A stretch of 64,000 bases of DNA from Arachis hypogaea (taxonomy: Eukaryota; Streptophyta; Magnoliopsida; Fabales; Fabaceae): assembly GCF_003086295.3 (NCBI RefSeq), contig NC_092051.1:80050445-80114444 (forward strand), read 5' to 3'. The position numbers were made by a program, and so were the translations under genes. The notes beneath the pieces were generated by a model that saw only the letters and a list, made by a program, of their open reading frames with translations, did not search any database and was not told where the DNA came from. Below, piece after piece: positions 20,367 to 33,262 of the stretch; positions within the stretch are counted from its first letter, which is position 1; each line of letters begins with the position of its first letter.

Positions 20367-21823
20367 TGGTGCACGAAATTGACTCCGCAATATTCGCACA
20401 GATAAACCAGCAAGTGCACCGGGTCATCCAAGTAATACCTCAGGTGAGTGAGGGTCGATCCCACGGAGATTGTTGGTTTGAACAAGCAATGGCTATCTTG
20501 CAGATCTTAGTTAGGCGGATAGAAAATATAGTTGTTGTGGAAAAATGCATAAAAATAGAATAAATAAAGATAGAACTACTTAATTGGGGTGAAATTAGTG
20601 ATACGAGAATGGTTGAGGCTTTGGAGATGCTTCCTCCTTCTGGATCAAATTTTCTCACTATCTACTTCAACTTGTGATGATTCATTCCATGGCAGGCTAT
20701 AAGTGATTAACGCCAGGTCAGTGGTCATTAATCTCCTCTACTTTAGATCAAACTCCAGGTCAGTGATCATCCAATCTGAACAGGGGTGAAGCTCTTGTAG
20801 TTCATTCCCTTGGTGATTCTAGTCTCTACCGCAAAGGCCCTAATCGTCCCGTACCTCGACTAAACTGATGTCTCAAAGTCCCCAATGAAGTCGTGGATTA
20901 GCCGTCTAAGAGATGTATAATCAAGCTTCTGGTTCAATACTATCCCGTCAAGGACTCACAAGAACCCATGTAGAATAGTGACGACGGTCAAGTTACACTC
21001 CCAATTCATTAGGATGAAGAACGAAGATACATCTTAGAATAAAATCAAGCATAGATTGAAATAGAACAATGATATTATTAATCCATAAAAGTCAGCAGAG
21101 CTCCAAACCTTAACCTAGGAGGTTTAGTTGCTCATAGCTTACAGAAAGGTAATGTAAAATGTGTAGAGTGGCCAAGAGCTCCTAACAAGGGTGAACTCTT
21201 GTCTATTTAGACTAATCTAATAACTAAGAATTACAGAAATAAGATAAACTAGTTTTGTAGTGGAAAAATTCACTTTCCAGGCCCACTTGGTGAGTGGTTG
21301 GGCTAAGCTTGAGTGAAGCCACGAGTTGGTACTCCCTCTAGGGCATTGAACGCCAGCTTTGGACTCCTTTTTGGGTGTTGGATGCCAACTACTCCCTTTT
21401 GGGCGTCTAACACCAGGAAGAGGGTGAAGTGCTGGCGTTGAACGCTAATTTTGGACCTTCATTTCCAGAGCAAAGTATAAACTATCATATGTTACTGGAA
21501 AACTCTGGAGGTTAGCTTTCCAATGCTGTTGAGAGCATGCCATTCGGACTTCTGTAGCTCCAAAAATGCTCTTTCGAGTGCACGGAGGTCAGAATCCAAT
21601 AGCTTCTACAGTCCTTTCTCTATCTCTGAATCAGACTTTTCCAAAGCTCCTCAATTTCAGCCATAATTTACTTGAAATTATCATAAAACACACAAACTCA
21701 AAGTAGAGTCCAAAAATGTGAATTTTGTACTAAAACCTATGAAAACATAATAAAACTTAAACAAAATATAACAAAAACTATATGAAAATGATGCCAAAAA
21801 GCATATAAAATATCTACTCATCA
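20367..21823 (-). repeat. 5' LTR of element G
   Basis: 1,457 bp, minus reading TGATGAGTAGATATTTTATATGC...TTTCGTGCACCA. A palindrome cluster lies near 21335-21455 with a mixture of intact and decayed cores. Same family as A, B, D and I. Confidence 0.9.
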
Positions 21824-21891
21824 GTGGTCTCTCAGATCCGGCTCGTGCACGAATTTAGCCCCTGAGATTCCAATTGCACTATTCTTGTCCC
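21824..21891. other. Spacer between elements G and C
   Basis: 68 bases outside any recognised element, the only candidate for older host sequence in the window. Contains GTGCACGAATT, which resembles an LTR end of the A/B/D/G family, so it may itself be repeat debris. Confidence 0.4.
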
Positions 21892-23457
21892 TGATAAACC
21901 CCATTTTTAGGGTTTATCTTGTATGGATTTTGAGGGTTTTATCAATGTTCTTTCACACTTATTCATATAAAATGCATGGTTTTGTGTTTCCTTCCCGATT
22001 TTGCTTCATGGATGATAACATGCCTCTTTTACACTAAATGTGTTATATTTGAATCCTCTTCTATTACCATTCGATGCCGTGATCTGTTTGTTAAGTGATT
22101 TAAGAATTTATAGGGCAATGATGGCCTAGAAGAGAGGAAGGAATCATGCATAAATGGAAGGAGCATAGAAATTGGAGCTTTGGAGTTTAAGCAGCGACGC
22201 GTACGCGTGCCTTGCATGTACGCGTGGATGCGCGCTACTGGGATCGGCGAGAAGGAGCCAAAGCTAGAAGCTAGCGCATTTGCATAGCTGAGCCAGAACC
22301 TCATGGATGCACACGCGTGTCTCACGCCTGCGCGTGAATCAAAAAACCCCCAGGGACGCGCACGCGTGCTGTACGCGTACACGTCGGTGCTGGCACATGA
22401 TTTTTAAGTGAAATCATGCTGGACAAATTCACAGAGGCTGTAGGGCCCAATTTGAACTAACTCTAGCACCAAAACACTTAAGAGGACCAAGGGATGAGGG
22501 GATAATCATTCATTCACACGTTTAGATATTTTTCTAGTTAGTTTTGGAAGTTACATTTTGTAGAGAGAGAAACTCTAGCTTCTCTCTAGGGTTTTGCTTC
22601 TTAATTTGGAATTCTCTTGGATCCATTGGTGAGATCTTTTGTCAATTCAATTCTACATTGCTTCAAGTTGTAGATCTAATTCTCCTACTCTCAATCTAGT
22701 TCTTGTTACTCAAGTTACTTGTGGATCTTAGATTTGGAATTTTGTTACTTTGATTTTCATTAATGCTTGGGGAATTTTACATTCATTGTTGCCAATTGTT
22801 TGATTGTTGTTAATCTCTTGTAGTGGATATCTTTGATTTCAAGTTTATTCTCAATTTTACAATGTCTTTCATCCTTGCTCTCCAAGTGTTTGAGAAAATG
22901 CCAACTTTAGCTATGGAGTAGACTTTTCATTCTTGGCTTGGGGTTGAGATATTAGAGACACTTGAATTATCAATATCCCTTGTTGGTTATCAATTGGAAA
23001 TTGCTAATTGATTTGCATGTCACTAAATCTAGCCTTCCCTAGGGTTAGACTAGCACTTGTGAACTCAAATTGATTACTTTCACTTGACTTTCCTTCATGC
23101 TAGAGGTTAATTAAGTGAATCAATAACTAATTGTGGTCATAATTGATAGAGATTTTGATGATAGAAAGTCCAATTCTCACTCCTAGCCAAGGCTTTTATA
23201 TTGCTTGATTGTCATTTACACTATTAGCTTGTTCCTTTCTTGCCTTAAACCCCAAAACACCAATACAACTTCTAACCAATGATGTGCATCTTGGAGCACT
23301 CCTAGGGAGAACGACTCGGGACTAATACTCTTGGTTATTGATTTTTGGATTGTGGTGACACAATTTCTTTGTTTGATGTGGAATTGCGTGTCGGTTTAGA
23401 CTATACTCACGATTTGAATTATTTATAAATTCCACACCGGCATAAAATCTCTCATCA
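21892..23457 (+). repeat. 5' LTR of element C with GC-rich palindromes
   Basis: 1,566 bp, TGATAAACCCC...CTCTCATCA. The region 22190-22390 holds CpG-rich palindromes (GACGCGTACGCGTG, GTACGCGTGG, ACACGCGTGTC, GTACGCGTACACG), a different core from the A/B/D/G family. The right end is set by the primer site three bases on. Confidence 0.85.
21893..21918 (+). other. LTR-terminal hairpin of C
   Basis: GATAAACCC - CATTTTTA - GGGTTTATC: 9-bp stem starting at the second LTR base. Compared with H, the loop-closing pair changed on both sides (A-T to C-G). Confidence 0.8.
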
Positions 23458-23460
23458 AAA

Positions 23461-23478
23461 TGGTATTGTTGCCGGGGA
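23461..23478 (+). other. Primer-binding site of element C
   Basis: TGGTATTGTTGCCGGGGA; the tRNA-Asp site with three changes, two of them C-to-T or G-to-A at former CpGs, as expected of methylated old DNA. Confidence 0.75.
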
Positions 23479-23633
23479 GTTGCATATGAGTGCCGCATTG
23501 TTGGTTAGTGTAAATATGTAGATATGTGCATACTTGCATTTTTCTTGATTGTGTGTGTTAGTTTAATTGTTAGTTAGGATTACTCTTTGTTTGGTTCACT
23601 TTATTGTCATGAGTTATCTATCTCTTCCCTTGA

Positions 23634-25161
23634 ATGACGCGTTCTTTATCCGATCCGAGCTTAGTTAGATTTGATCCTGAAATAGAAAGAACTTTGCTTC
23701 ACATTAGACAAGCTCGGAGACGGTTGACATTCGGAGGTGGTGAAAAGGTTTTTGCCAATTCACCCACCATATCCGAAGTCGATTCCGAATCGTCATTCAA
23801 AGAAAGCACTGTTTACTCTTCCATAGATACTACTAATAACTCTTCTCTTGATCTAGGTACAGACACTATGGCCGCTCCAAGGCGAGTCACTATCAAGGAA
23901 GATGGTGCTCCGAATTTTGTTCTTCAACCTACTCACATTCGTCATCCGGACTTGAATGCTAATTTTGAGCTTAAAACCGCTTTGATCAATCTTCTTCCCA
24001 AGTACCAAGGACTTCCCGCCCAAGATCCTATTAGACACCTTAGGGACTTTCAAGGTGTATGTTCTACTACTAGACGGGAAGGCTCTAGTGAAGTTGTGGT
24101 TTGGTTGTATGCTTTTCCTTTCTCTCTTGAAGGGAGAGCTAAGGAGTGGTTCTACTCTTTGCCAAGTGAGATTGTTAGTGATTGGGACTTGCTTAGAAGG
24201 GAATTCTTAGACAAATTCTTTCCTGTGGCGGTGACCGATATGTTGCGAAAAGAAATTTCATGCATTGTCCAAAATATAGAATGGCGGAAGAGGCATGGCA
24301 ATTGATCACCGATTTGGCCGAGGCCACCTTGCATGCTAGACAAAGAAGCAATCACCCTAGAGCCATTAATGAAGTTTCTTCTAGTGGTGAAACCGCCGCC
24401 CTTACCAAAACCTTGTGCGAGATGACAAGCATTCTAAAGCAACTCCAAATAAATTAACAACAACCTCCATTTCATCAACAACAACCTCCACCACCTCCTC
24501 AACAACAAAGTCAACAATTGGTCCCTGAAAGAGTGTGCGACATTTGCTCTTGCTACTCCCATTACATGGATGAATGTCCAAGTCTCCAAGAAGACAACAC
24601 TTTGGCAGCTACCCACAATTTCTATGACCATCCGAATCAAGGATACTATCCACAAGGCGGCAATTTCAACCAAGGGTATCCCCAACAAGGAGGCAATTAC
24701 AATCAAGGGAGTAACAACTATAATCAAGGTTAGAGAGATAATTCCAACCAAGGATGGCGGGACAATTATCAACAAGGAGGTAGGGACAATGGAGGAAACC
24801 AAAGATGAAACAACAATAATCCACAAAACCAATACTCACAAAAGCCTCCATATCAACAACCAAACCAAGGAATAAACTACCAAACGTACCAACCGCCTCA
24901 TCATAGGCAACCACCTCAACCCAACCAATCACAAACCCTTCAAATCACCTATCCTTCACCTTCCTCTAATCAAGATAAAACACTCTGGTCCATACTCCAA
25001 GGACAAAAAGAAATTCAAACTACACTTGCCTCTAGTCTTACTGGTCTTACTTCTACCCTCCAAGCCCCCAAAGCTCACATGGAACCACCTTCTACCTCCA
25101 CTCCTCAAGCTTCAAGTTCTAGTGCCATACCCTCTCAACCTCTACCTTACCTTGAGGTTTG
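23634..25161 (+). pseudogene. gag: Element C gag with zinc knuckle, frameshifted
   Basis: ATG at 23634 (MTRSLSDPSLVRFDPEIERTL). Central gag blocks follow (FELKTALINLLPKYQG, DPIRHLRDF, WLYAFPFSLEGRAKEWFYSLP, LDKFFP), with a frameshift near 24285. The zinc knuckle CDICSCYSHYMDEC (C-x2-C-x4-H-x4-C) lies at about 24536-24577, then a Gly/Asn/Gln-rich tail (YPQGGNFNQGYPQQGGNYNQG) with stops at 24733 and near 24808. The capsid/nucleocapsid precursor role is family knowledge; this copy is defective. Confidence 0.85.
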
Positions 25162-25197
25162 AAACTCAATTACAAGAGAGGAGTCCAAAGGCACCTA

Positions 25198-26100
25198 GCC
25201 TAATGATAGTTACTCAAGATGAGGATGTGGTTGAGATAGAAGAAATTGAAGAGGAGGATGAAGCACATGAGGTAGTTGAAGATAAAGTTTCTCAACCAAG
25301 GAGTGAAGTCTCTAAAGATGATCAAGTCTTGGAGGAAGTTGCTCAACCAATTCCATTTCCTATATTGGCAAGAAAGACCAAGAAGCGTGTAGAGGTTGAC
25401 CCCAAAATGGTGGAGATGTTCAAGAAAGTTGAGGTAACTATCCCTCTCTTTGATGCTATCCATCAAGTACCTAAATATGCAAAGTTTCTTATGGATTTGT
25501 GTATGAACAAAGATAGAATCCGAGTTAGAAACTATTCCATTGGGGAGCTCTATTTCGGCTTTAATGGGAGCAGTACCGGAAAAGTGTGGTGATACGGGCC
25601 CTTGCTTAGTCACTTGTACCATAGATGGAGTTCAATTCATTGATTGTATGTGTGATCTTGGTGCATGCGTTAGCATTATGCCTCTTTCCGTTTATCATAT
25701 ACTGAAGCTCCCACCGTTGAAGCGGTCGGCGGCTAGGTTTGTCTTGGCATATAAGAGCATAATAACTGTGACGGGTATTGCAAAAAATGTGTTGGTAAAC
25801 ATAAAGGGTTTGGTATTTCTGATTGATTTTCATATCCTTGAGATGCCACCTAGTGAATCCAAAAAGACATCATCTATCCTCATTGGGAGGCCATTTTTTA
25901 GGACCTCTAGGTTCAAATTGGATGTCTATACAGGAACTTATTCTTTTGAGATCGACGGAAGAGTTGTTAGCTTTAGTCTTGATGAAGCCTTGAGACACCC
26001 ACCGGAGAATCATTCCATATTCCGATGTGACTTAATTGACAATGTTGTGGCTGAAGTGCATTGTGAAAATATTGATGAGAAGAGTATGATTGAAGTATGA
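25198..26100 (+). pseudogene. Element C acidic linker and retropepsin
   Basis: An acidic linker (EEIEEEDEAHEVVEDK) leads into the conserved pre-protease block (PQMVEMFKKV-like, VPKYAKFLMDLC). A frame change at about 25540-25592 is followed by protease: VTCTIDGVQFIDCMCDLGACVSIMPLSVY with the DLGA active site, then SSILIGRPFFRTSRFKLDV. It ends at a TGA at 26098. Near-complete domain but separated by frame from gag. Confidence 0.8.
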
Positions 26101-27222
26101 TTGAAACCACTACCGCACCATCTAAAATATGCCTATCTTGATGAAGCTCACAAGTTCTCGGTAATTGTTGCAAGGGAGCTCACTCCTCAACAAGAAGAGA
26201 GGTTACTTAATGTTTTGAGGAGGAACAAAAGAGCTATAGGATGGAGCTTGGCGGACCTAGTGGGCATAAGCCCCCAAGTATGTGAGCACCAAATCTTCTT
26301 AGAAGAAGGAGCTAGACCCGTTCGGCAACCTTAAAGGCATTTGAATCCTACCATTTTAGAGGTTGTAAAGAAGGAGGTAACCCGATTATTAGAAGCGGAC
26401 ATCATTTACCCCATCTCAGTTAGTGAATGGGTAAGCCCCGTCCAAGTCATCCCAAAGATGTCCGGGGTTACTACAATCAAGAATGAGAGCGAGGAGCTTA
26501 TAGCTACAAGGGTGCAAAACTCATGGAGGGTGTGTATTGACTACCAGTGTTTGAACACGGCCACCAGGAATGATCACTTTCCGCTACCATTTATCGATCA
26601 AATGCTTGATCGATTGTCTGGTAAATCTCATTACTGTTTCTTAGATGGCTATTCGGGGTATTTTCAAATCCACATTGCTTTAGAGGATCAAGAGAAAACA
26701 ACCTTTACGTGCCCCTTTGGAACTTATGCCTACAAGCGTATGCCATTTGGCTTATAAAACGCATTGGCAACTTTCCAAAGGTGTATGATGAGCATATTTA
26801 TGGATCTTCTAGAGCATTTCATGGAGGTGTTCATGGATGATTTTAGTGTCTATGGGGACTCCTTTGATCTTTGCTTGGAGAGGTGTACTAAATCAAATCT
26901 TGTCTTAAATTTTGAGAAGTGTCATTTTATGGTTAGACAAGGTATTGGTTTAGGAGACGTTGTCTCTAACGAGGGTATTTTTGTGGATCCGGCAAAGATC
27001 AATGTTATATCTAGCTTGCCTTACCCTTCCTCCGAGAGGGAAGTCTGTGTGTTCCTTGGGCATGCAGGTTTTTACCGGCGATTTATTACGGACTTTAGTA
27101 AGGTGGCGTTACCTCTGTCTCGATTGTTGCAAAAGGATGTTGAATTTGATCTAAGCAAAGAGTGCATGGAGGCTTTTGACAAGCTTAAAGTTGCATTGAC
27201 TCAAGCTCCCATAGTAAGAGGG
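26101..27222 (+). pseudogene. Element C reverse transcriptase, N-terminal part, interrupted by B
   Basis: Begins with the pre-RT block (LPHHLKYAYLDEAHKFSVI), then RLLEADIIYPIS.SEWVSPVQVIPK, WRVCIDYQCLNTATRNDHFPLPFID, the first catalytic Asp in CFLDGYSGY, and after a stop at 26756 the second catalytic motif FMDDFSVYGDSF, intact. The connection [11 protein letters not shown] follows, and the frame reaches ALTQAPIVRGP where B is inserted. Stops also at 26098 and 26333. Confidence 0.85.
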
Positions 27223-27227
27223 CCCGA

Positions 27228-28779
27228 TGATGAGCAGATAATTTATACCTTTTTGGCATTATTTCTACATAGTTTTTAGTGTGTTTTATTCACTTTTTAT
27301 TATATTTTTATTAGTTTTTATACAAAAATCACATTTCTGAGCTTTACTATGAGTTTGTGTGTTTTTCTATAATTTCAGGTAATTTCTGGCTGAAATTGAG
27401 GGACCTGAGCAAAAATCTTATTCAGAGGCTGAAAAAGGACTGCAGATGCTGTTGGATTCTGACCTTACTGCACTCGAAATGGATTTTCTGGAGCTACAGA
27501 AGCCCAATTGGCACGCTCTCAATTTTGTTGGAAAGCAGACATCCTGAGCTTTTCAGTAATATATAATAGTCTATACTTTGCCTGAGATTTGATGGTCCAA
27601 TCTGGCGTTCAAAGTCAGCCTAAAACTGTGTGGCGTAAAACGCCAGAACTGGCACCTTTTTCGGCGTTAAACGCCCATTCTGGCACCCAAGGTGGCGTTT
27701 AACGCTAGCTTTGGGCATATGAACGTGAAAGCTTGAAAGCTCAGCCCAGGCACACACCAAGTGGGTCCCAGAAGTGGAATTCTGCACTATCTGCACTTAG
27801 TTACTCATTTTCTGTAAACCTAAGTTACTAGTTTATTATAAAAACTACTTTTAGAGATTCATTTTGCAACCTATGACATTTTTACACTTCATATTGTCTT
27901 TCTGATGCCATGAGTCTCTAAACCCCATGGTTAGGGGTGAGGAGCTCTGCTGTTTTTCAATGAATTAATGCAATTACTACTGTTTTCCATTCAATCACGC
28001 TTGATTCTACTCTAAGATACTCATTCGTACTTCAATCCGGAGAAGATGATGATCCGTGACACTCATCATTATTCTCAAATCTATGAACACGTGCCTGACA
28101 ACCACTCCCATTCTATCTGAGCTCAACGTAGTCATTGAGCGACAGCTTGAATGCATATCTCTTGGGTTTCTGATCCACGGACCAAGTCCGGAGGTTAGAA
28201 CCTTCGTGGTATAGGCTAGAACCAATTGGCAATATTCCTGGGATCCGGAAAGTCTAAACCTTATCTGTGGTATTCCGAGTAGGATCTGGGAAGGGATGAC
28301 TGTGACGAGCTTCAAACCTGCGAATGTTGGGCGCAATGACAGTGTACAAAAGGACAAGGGTCCTATTCCGACGCTAGCGGGAACCGACAAATGATTAGCC
28401 GTGCGGTGATAGTGCATATGGATTTGTTTTCATCCGAGAGGATCATACAGCCTGCCATGGAAAGAGTCGTGCGTGTTCGGAGAAGAAGACAGTAGGAAAG
28501 CAGAGATTCAGATGACAAAGCATCTTCAGAACCTCAACCTGTTTCTCGTTATTGAATTACAAGTACAATTTATTTTATGTTATTTGTTCTTCATAAACAC
28601 AATCATTTTTATTACTAATTTCCTGACTAAGAGTTACGAAATAACTATAGCTGGCTTCAAGCTGACAATCTCTATGGGATTAATCCTTACTCACGTAAGG
28701 TATTACTTGGACGACCAAGTGCACTTGCTGGTTAGTTGTGCGGAGTTGTGAAAAGTGTGATTTACAATTTCGTGCACCA
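27228..28779 (+). repeat. 5' LTR of element B
   Basis: 1,552 bp, TGATGAGCAGATAATT...TTTCGTGCACCA. A palindrome cluster lies at 27602-27716 (GGCGTAAAACGCC, CGGCGTTAAACGCCC, GGTGGCGTTTAACGCTAGC). By eye it differs from the 3' LTR at several percent of positions. Confidence 0.92.
27837..27843 (+). promoter_or_regulatory. Candidate TATA box of the B LTR promoter
   Basis: TATAAAA in the middle of the LTR; D has the same motif at 48957-48963. A U3/R promoter position is plausible; the start site is not visible. Confidence 0.45.
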
Positions 28780-28785
28780 AGTTTT

Positions 28786-28802
28786 TGGCGCCATTGCCGG
28801 GG
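28786..28802 (+). other. Primer-binding site of element B
   Basis: TGGCGCCATTGCCGGGG, six bases after the LTR, tRNA-Asp type with one change. Confidence 0.9.
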
Positions 28803-29749
28803 ATTGTTCGAGTTTGGACAACTGACGATTTATTTTGTTGCTTAGATTAGGAAAAATTTATCTTTTTGGTTTAGAGTCACTAAAATTGAGTCTTCTATTA
28901 TTGTTTTTGGTTGAAATTTTAGAATCCTTATTTTCTTTTTCCTAAATTATTTTCGAAGAATTTTTCAACCAATAACTTCATAATTTAGTCTTCCATTTGA
29001 GTTTAGTTTCATGTTTTAAGTTTAGTGTCAATTGCATGTTTTTATTTTTCTTTCAATTTTTCGAATTACATGTTCTTAGTTCTTTATTGATCTTCAAGTT
29101 GTTCTTGTTTATTTTCCTTACTTAATCTTTAAAATCTCTTGTTTGGTGTTTGTTGCTGTTTATCTTATACATTTTTGAATTATTAGTGCCCAAAATATAA
29201 AAATTTTTAAGTTTGGTGTCCTTTGTGTTTCTATTTTCTTAAAAATTTTTTAAAAATTTGTTCTTGGTGTTCATCTTGATATTCAAAGTGTTCTTGGTGT
29301 TCATCTTGACATTCAAGGTTTTCTTGTTTGTTTTCTCTGTTTTGATCTAAAAATTCTAAGTTTGGTGTCTATTTATTATTTTTATCTTTCCTCATTAAAT
29401 TCAAAAATATCTTTCCTAATTATTTAATTGAATTTTCGAAAGTTCCATTTAAAAATTCAGATTTTTATTTCAAAATTTTTATTTTATCTTATCTTAATTT
29501 TAAAATTTCAAAATTCAAAATCTTTTTCAAAAATCATATCCACAATTTTTCAAATCTTCTTAATTAACTAATTATTTTAGTTTTCAAAATTTTTTTCTCT
29601 TTTTCTTTTAGTTTTCGAAATTTATATTTCATTTTACAGTTATTTTATTTTATCTATTTTTTATTTATTCGGTTTGTTTTTAATTAAATAAAATAAAAAA
29701 ATAAAAGTATACTTTACTTGCAATTCACATCAATTCCCTTTTCTCCATC
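28803..29749 (+). other. Leader of element B
   Basis: AT-rich, no gene. Contains TTTAAGTTTAGTGTC (near 29015), TTTTAAGTTTGGTGTC (29205-29220) and TCTAAGTTTGGTGTC (29355-29369), copies of the motif found before the 3' LTR, plus repeats of GTTCTTGGTGTTCATCTTGA near 29262 and 29291. Confidence 0.65.
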
Positions 29750-30703
29750 ATGGACATAAGTGGAAATGAACAGTCCAGAAGGACTTTGGGGTCATATGCT
29801 AACCCCATTACTACTACATACGGGAGTAGTATCTGTATACCCCCCATCAGAGCAAGCAGTTTTGAGCTAAATTCTTAGCTCATTATCATGGTGCAGCAAA
29901 ATTGCCAGTATTCCGGTCTTCCACAGGAAGAACCTACTGAGTTTTTGGCACAGTTTTTACAAATTGCTGAGACAGTACGTGATAAAAAATTGGATCAGGA
30001 TGTCTACAGACTATTACTGTTTCCATTTGCTATAAAAGATCAAGCTAGGAGGTGGTTAAATAACCAACCCACAGCAAGCATAAGAACATGGAAACAGTTA
30101 TCAGATAAATTCTTGAGTCAATATTTTCCTCCAAAAAGGATGACACAGCTAAGGCTGGACATCCAAAGCTTTAAACAAGAGGATCATGAATCTCTTTATA
30201 ATGCCTGGGAGAGGTACAGAGGGATGCTAAGGAAATGCCCCTCTGAAATGTTTTCAGAGTGGGTACAGTTAGACATCTTCTACTATGGGCTTACAGAAAA
30301 AGCTCAAATATCTCTAGATCACTCAGCTAGTGGATCTATACATATAAGAAAGACACTTGAAGAGGCTCAATAGCTCATTGATACAGTTGCTAGAAATCAG
30401 CATCTGTACTTAAGCTGTGAGTCCTCCCTGAAAGAAGAGGCTAAAGCAGTATCCACTAAACTTAGTCCTCAAGAACAAGTTGCTGAACTCAATCAACAAT
30501 TGCTTATTATAACAAAACAGTTCGCAGAATTTAAAGATATGCTCCAAGACACTAAAAATGCTAATCAAAATATGGAAGCATAATTGGATCAGACAAGACA
30601 GCAGCTATCTAAACAGATAACAGAAGAATGCCAAGTTGTTCAATTAAGGAGTGGGAAAATACTAAATGTATCAATCCAAGGTAGCAGGAAGCCAAGAAAG
30701 GAG
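29750..30703 (+). pseudogene. gag: Element B gag
   Basis: ATG at 29750 (MDISGNEQSRRTLGSYANPI), a stop at about 29875, then an open part 29888-30373 with the gag core: FLAQFLQIAETV, YRLLLFPFAIKDQARRWLNN, WKQLSDKFLSQYFPP, ESLYNAWERYRGMLRKCP, LDIFYYGLTEKAQISLDHSA. Further stops at 30371, near 30581 and at 30703. A long helical region (AELNQQLLIITKQFAEFKDML) precedes a polar tail. No CCHC zinc knuckle was found, unlike C and F. Confidence 0.85.
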
Positions 30704-31800
30704 TAGCTGACAAAGGATAACCAAACCACTGCCCAAATTCCCTCTAAGGACAATAAAAGCCCAGAGAGGAATGATAAGGGTGGAAAAGTGGCGTTAAACG
30801 CCCAAAGGACAACCAATTCTAGCGTCCAGACACGAGAAAAGGGTGGCAATCTGGTATTAAACGCCTATACATCCTCTAATTCTGGCGTTCAAATGCCACA
30901 AAAGGGTCAGACACTTGCAAGTGCTGATAACAACCTCCTTAAGCAGGCTTCTCCAACCACTTCTCTAGGAAATAAACCTGCAGCAACCAAGGTTGAAGAA
31001 TATAAAGCCAAGATGCCTTATCCTCAGAAACTCCGCCAAGCGAAACAGGATAAACAATTTGCCCACTTTGTAAACTACCTCAGGACTCTTGAAATAAAGA
31101 TTCTGTTTGTAGAGGCACTTGAGCAAACACCCTCTTATGCTAAGTTCATGAAAGAGATCTTAAGCCATAAGAAGGATTGGAGAGAAACTGACAAAGTTTT
31201 TCTCACTGAAGAATGCACTGCAGTCATTCTGAAAAGCTTACCAGAAAAGCTTAAAGATCCCAAAAGCTTTATGATACCATGCATATTAGAGGGTGCTTGT
31301 ACCAAGACAGCTCTGTGTGACCTTAGGGCAAGTATCAACCTAATACATGCATCCACTATCAAAAAGCTTGGTTTAACTGATGAAGTTAAACCAACCCGGA
31401 TATGCCTCCAACTTACTAATGGCTCCATTAAAATCCCATCAGGCATAATTGAGAACATGATTGTCAAGGTTGGGCCGTTTGCCTTTCCTACTGACTTTGT
31501 GGTGCTGGAAATAGAGGAGCACAAGAGTGCAACTCTCATTCTAGGAAGACCTTTCCTAGCAACTGGAAGAACCCTCACTAATGTCCAAAGAGGAGAGATA
31601 ACCCTGAAAGTCAATGAGGATGAGTTTAAGTTGAATGCTGTCAAAGCTATGCAGCATCCAGACACACCAAAAGACTGCCTGAGCGCAGATGTTATTGACT
31701 CCTTGATGGAAGAGGTCAATATAACTGAGAGTCTCGAATCCGAGCTAGAGGACATTTTTAAGGATGTTCAGCCTGATCTGGAGGAACCAGAGAGAACGGA
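30704..31800 (+). pseudogene. Element B linker and retropepsin, active site altered
   Basis: The linker carries a few GGCGTT palindromes (30790-30895) read as VALNAQ / VLNAY / SGVQ. Then the pre-protease block (KAKMPYPQKLRQAKQDKQF, YAKFMKEILSHKKDW) and protease: CTKTALCDLRASINLIHAS, where D shows DLGAS, so the glycine after the catalytic Asp region is Arg here, and ATLILGRPFLATGRTLTNV. The C-terminal acidic spacer SELEDIFKDVQPDLEE leads to RT in the same frame. Confidence 0.85.
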
Positions 31801-33262
31801 AGAACCTCTGAAAACTCCTCAAGAAGAGGATAAGTCTCCTAAACCCGAGCTCAAATCACTACCACCATCCCTGAAATATGCATTTCTGGGAGAAGGTGAC
31901 ACTTTTCCAGTGATCATAAGCTTTGCTTTAAACCCACATGAAGAGAAAGCACTAATTCAGGTGCTAAGGACACACAAAACAGCACTTGGGTGGTTCATAA
32001 GTGATCTTAAGGGTTTTAGCCCAGCAAGATGCATGCACAAGATCTTATTAGAGGATGATGCTAAGCCAGTGTTTCAACCACAGAGGCGGCTAAATCCAGC
32101 CATGAAGAAGGTGGTGCAGAAAGAGGTCACGAAGTTACTGGAGGCTGGGATTATTTATCTTATTTCTGACAGCCCCTAGGTGAGCCCTGTCCAAGTTGTC
32201 CCCAAGAAGGGAGGCATGATAGTAGTTCGTAATGAAAAGAATGAACTGGTTCCTACAAGAAGAGTTACAGGGTGGCGTATGTGTATTAACTACAGAAGGC
32301 TCAATACAGCCACCAGGAAGGATCATTTTCCTTTACCATTCATAGACCAGATGCTAGAGAGATTAGCAGGTCATGAATACTACTGCTTTTTGGATGGCTA
32401 TTCAGGTTATAACTAAATTGCAGTAGATCCTCAAGACCAAGAGAAAATAGCATTCACATGTCCATCTAAAGTGTTTGCCTACAGAAGGATGCCATTTGGT
32501 CTGTGCAATGCACCTGCAACCTTTCAGAGGTGCATGCTCTCTATCTTCTCTGATATGGTAGAGAAATTTCTGGAAGTCTTCATGGATGCCTTCTCAGTAT
32601 TTGGAGACTCATTCAGCTCCTGTCTTGACCATCTAACACTTGTTCTCAAAAGGTGCCAAGAAACTAACCTGGTTTTAAACTGGGAGAAATGTCACTTTAT
32701 GGTGACTGAAGGAATTGTTCTTGGGAACAAAATTTCAAATAAGGGAATAGAGGTGGATCAAGCTAAGGTGGAGGTAATAGAAAAATTACCACCACCTGCC
32801 AATATTAAGGCAATCAGAAGCTTTCTGGGACATGCAGGATTCTATAGGAGCTTTATAAAGGATTTTTCAAAAATCGCAAAACCTCTGAGCAATCTGCTAG
32901 CTGCTGACACACCATTTATCTTTGATACGGAGTGTCTGCAGGCGTTTGAAACTCTAAAAGCTAAGTTGGTCACAGCACTAGTTATTTCTGCACCAGACTG
33001 GACATTATTACCATTCGAACTAATGTGTGATGCCAGTGACCATGCCATTGGTGCAGTATTGGGACAAATGCATAACAAGCTTCTGTACGTCATTTACTAT
33101 GCTAGCCGTGTTCTGAATGATGCACAGAAGAATTACACAACCACAGAAAAAGAGTTGCTTACAGTGGTTTATGCCATTGACAAGTTCAGATCTTATCTAG
33201 TAGGATCAAACGTGATTGTGTACACTGACAATGCTGCTCTAAAATATCTCCTCACAAAGTAG
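31801..33262 (+). pseudogene. Element B reverse transcriptase and RNase H, catalytic motif altered
   Basis: RT blocks: LEAGIIYLISDSP then a TAG at 32177, VSPVQVVPKKGG, WRMCINYRRLNTATRKDHFPLPFIDQ, CFLDGYSGYN followed by TAA at 32414 (same codon as in D), RMPFGLCNAPATFQRCM, and FMDAFSVFGDSF: the second Asp of the FMDD motif is Ala. RNase H follows: [45 protein letters not shown], ending at TAG 33260. Enzymatically dead as written. Confidence 0.88.

Larger units (their letters stand above)
6388..21823 (-). mobile_element. Element G: non-autonomous Athila-like element, interrupted by A and H
   Basis: Reading right to left: 5' LTR 20367-21823, primer site 20344-20360, AT-rich leader, gag from 18994, interruption by H at 17867-7903, rest of gag and linker, retropepsin with integrase-like tail, post-pol hairpin 6597-6614, palindrome cluster, then truncation at 6388 where A is inserted. 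Same family as A by gag, protease and LTR. No reverse transcriptase or integrase core. Its 3' end lies beyond A, outside the window, so its target duplication cannot be checked. Confidence 0.85.

Noticed and set aside
21824..21891. Possible remnant of a host gene.
   Set aside because: Only 68 bases, no frame, and it contains a word resembling an LTR end.
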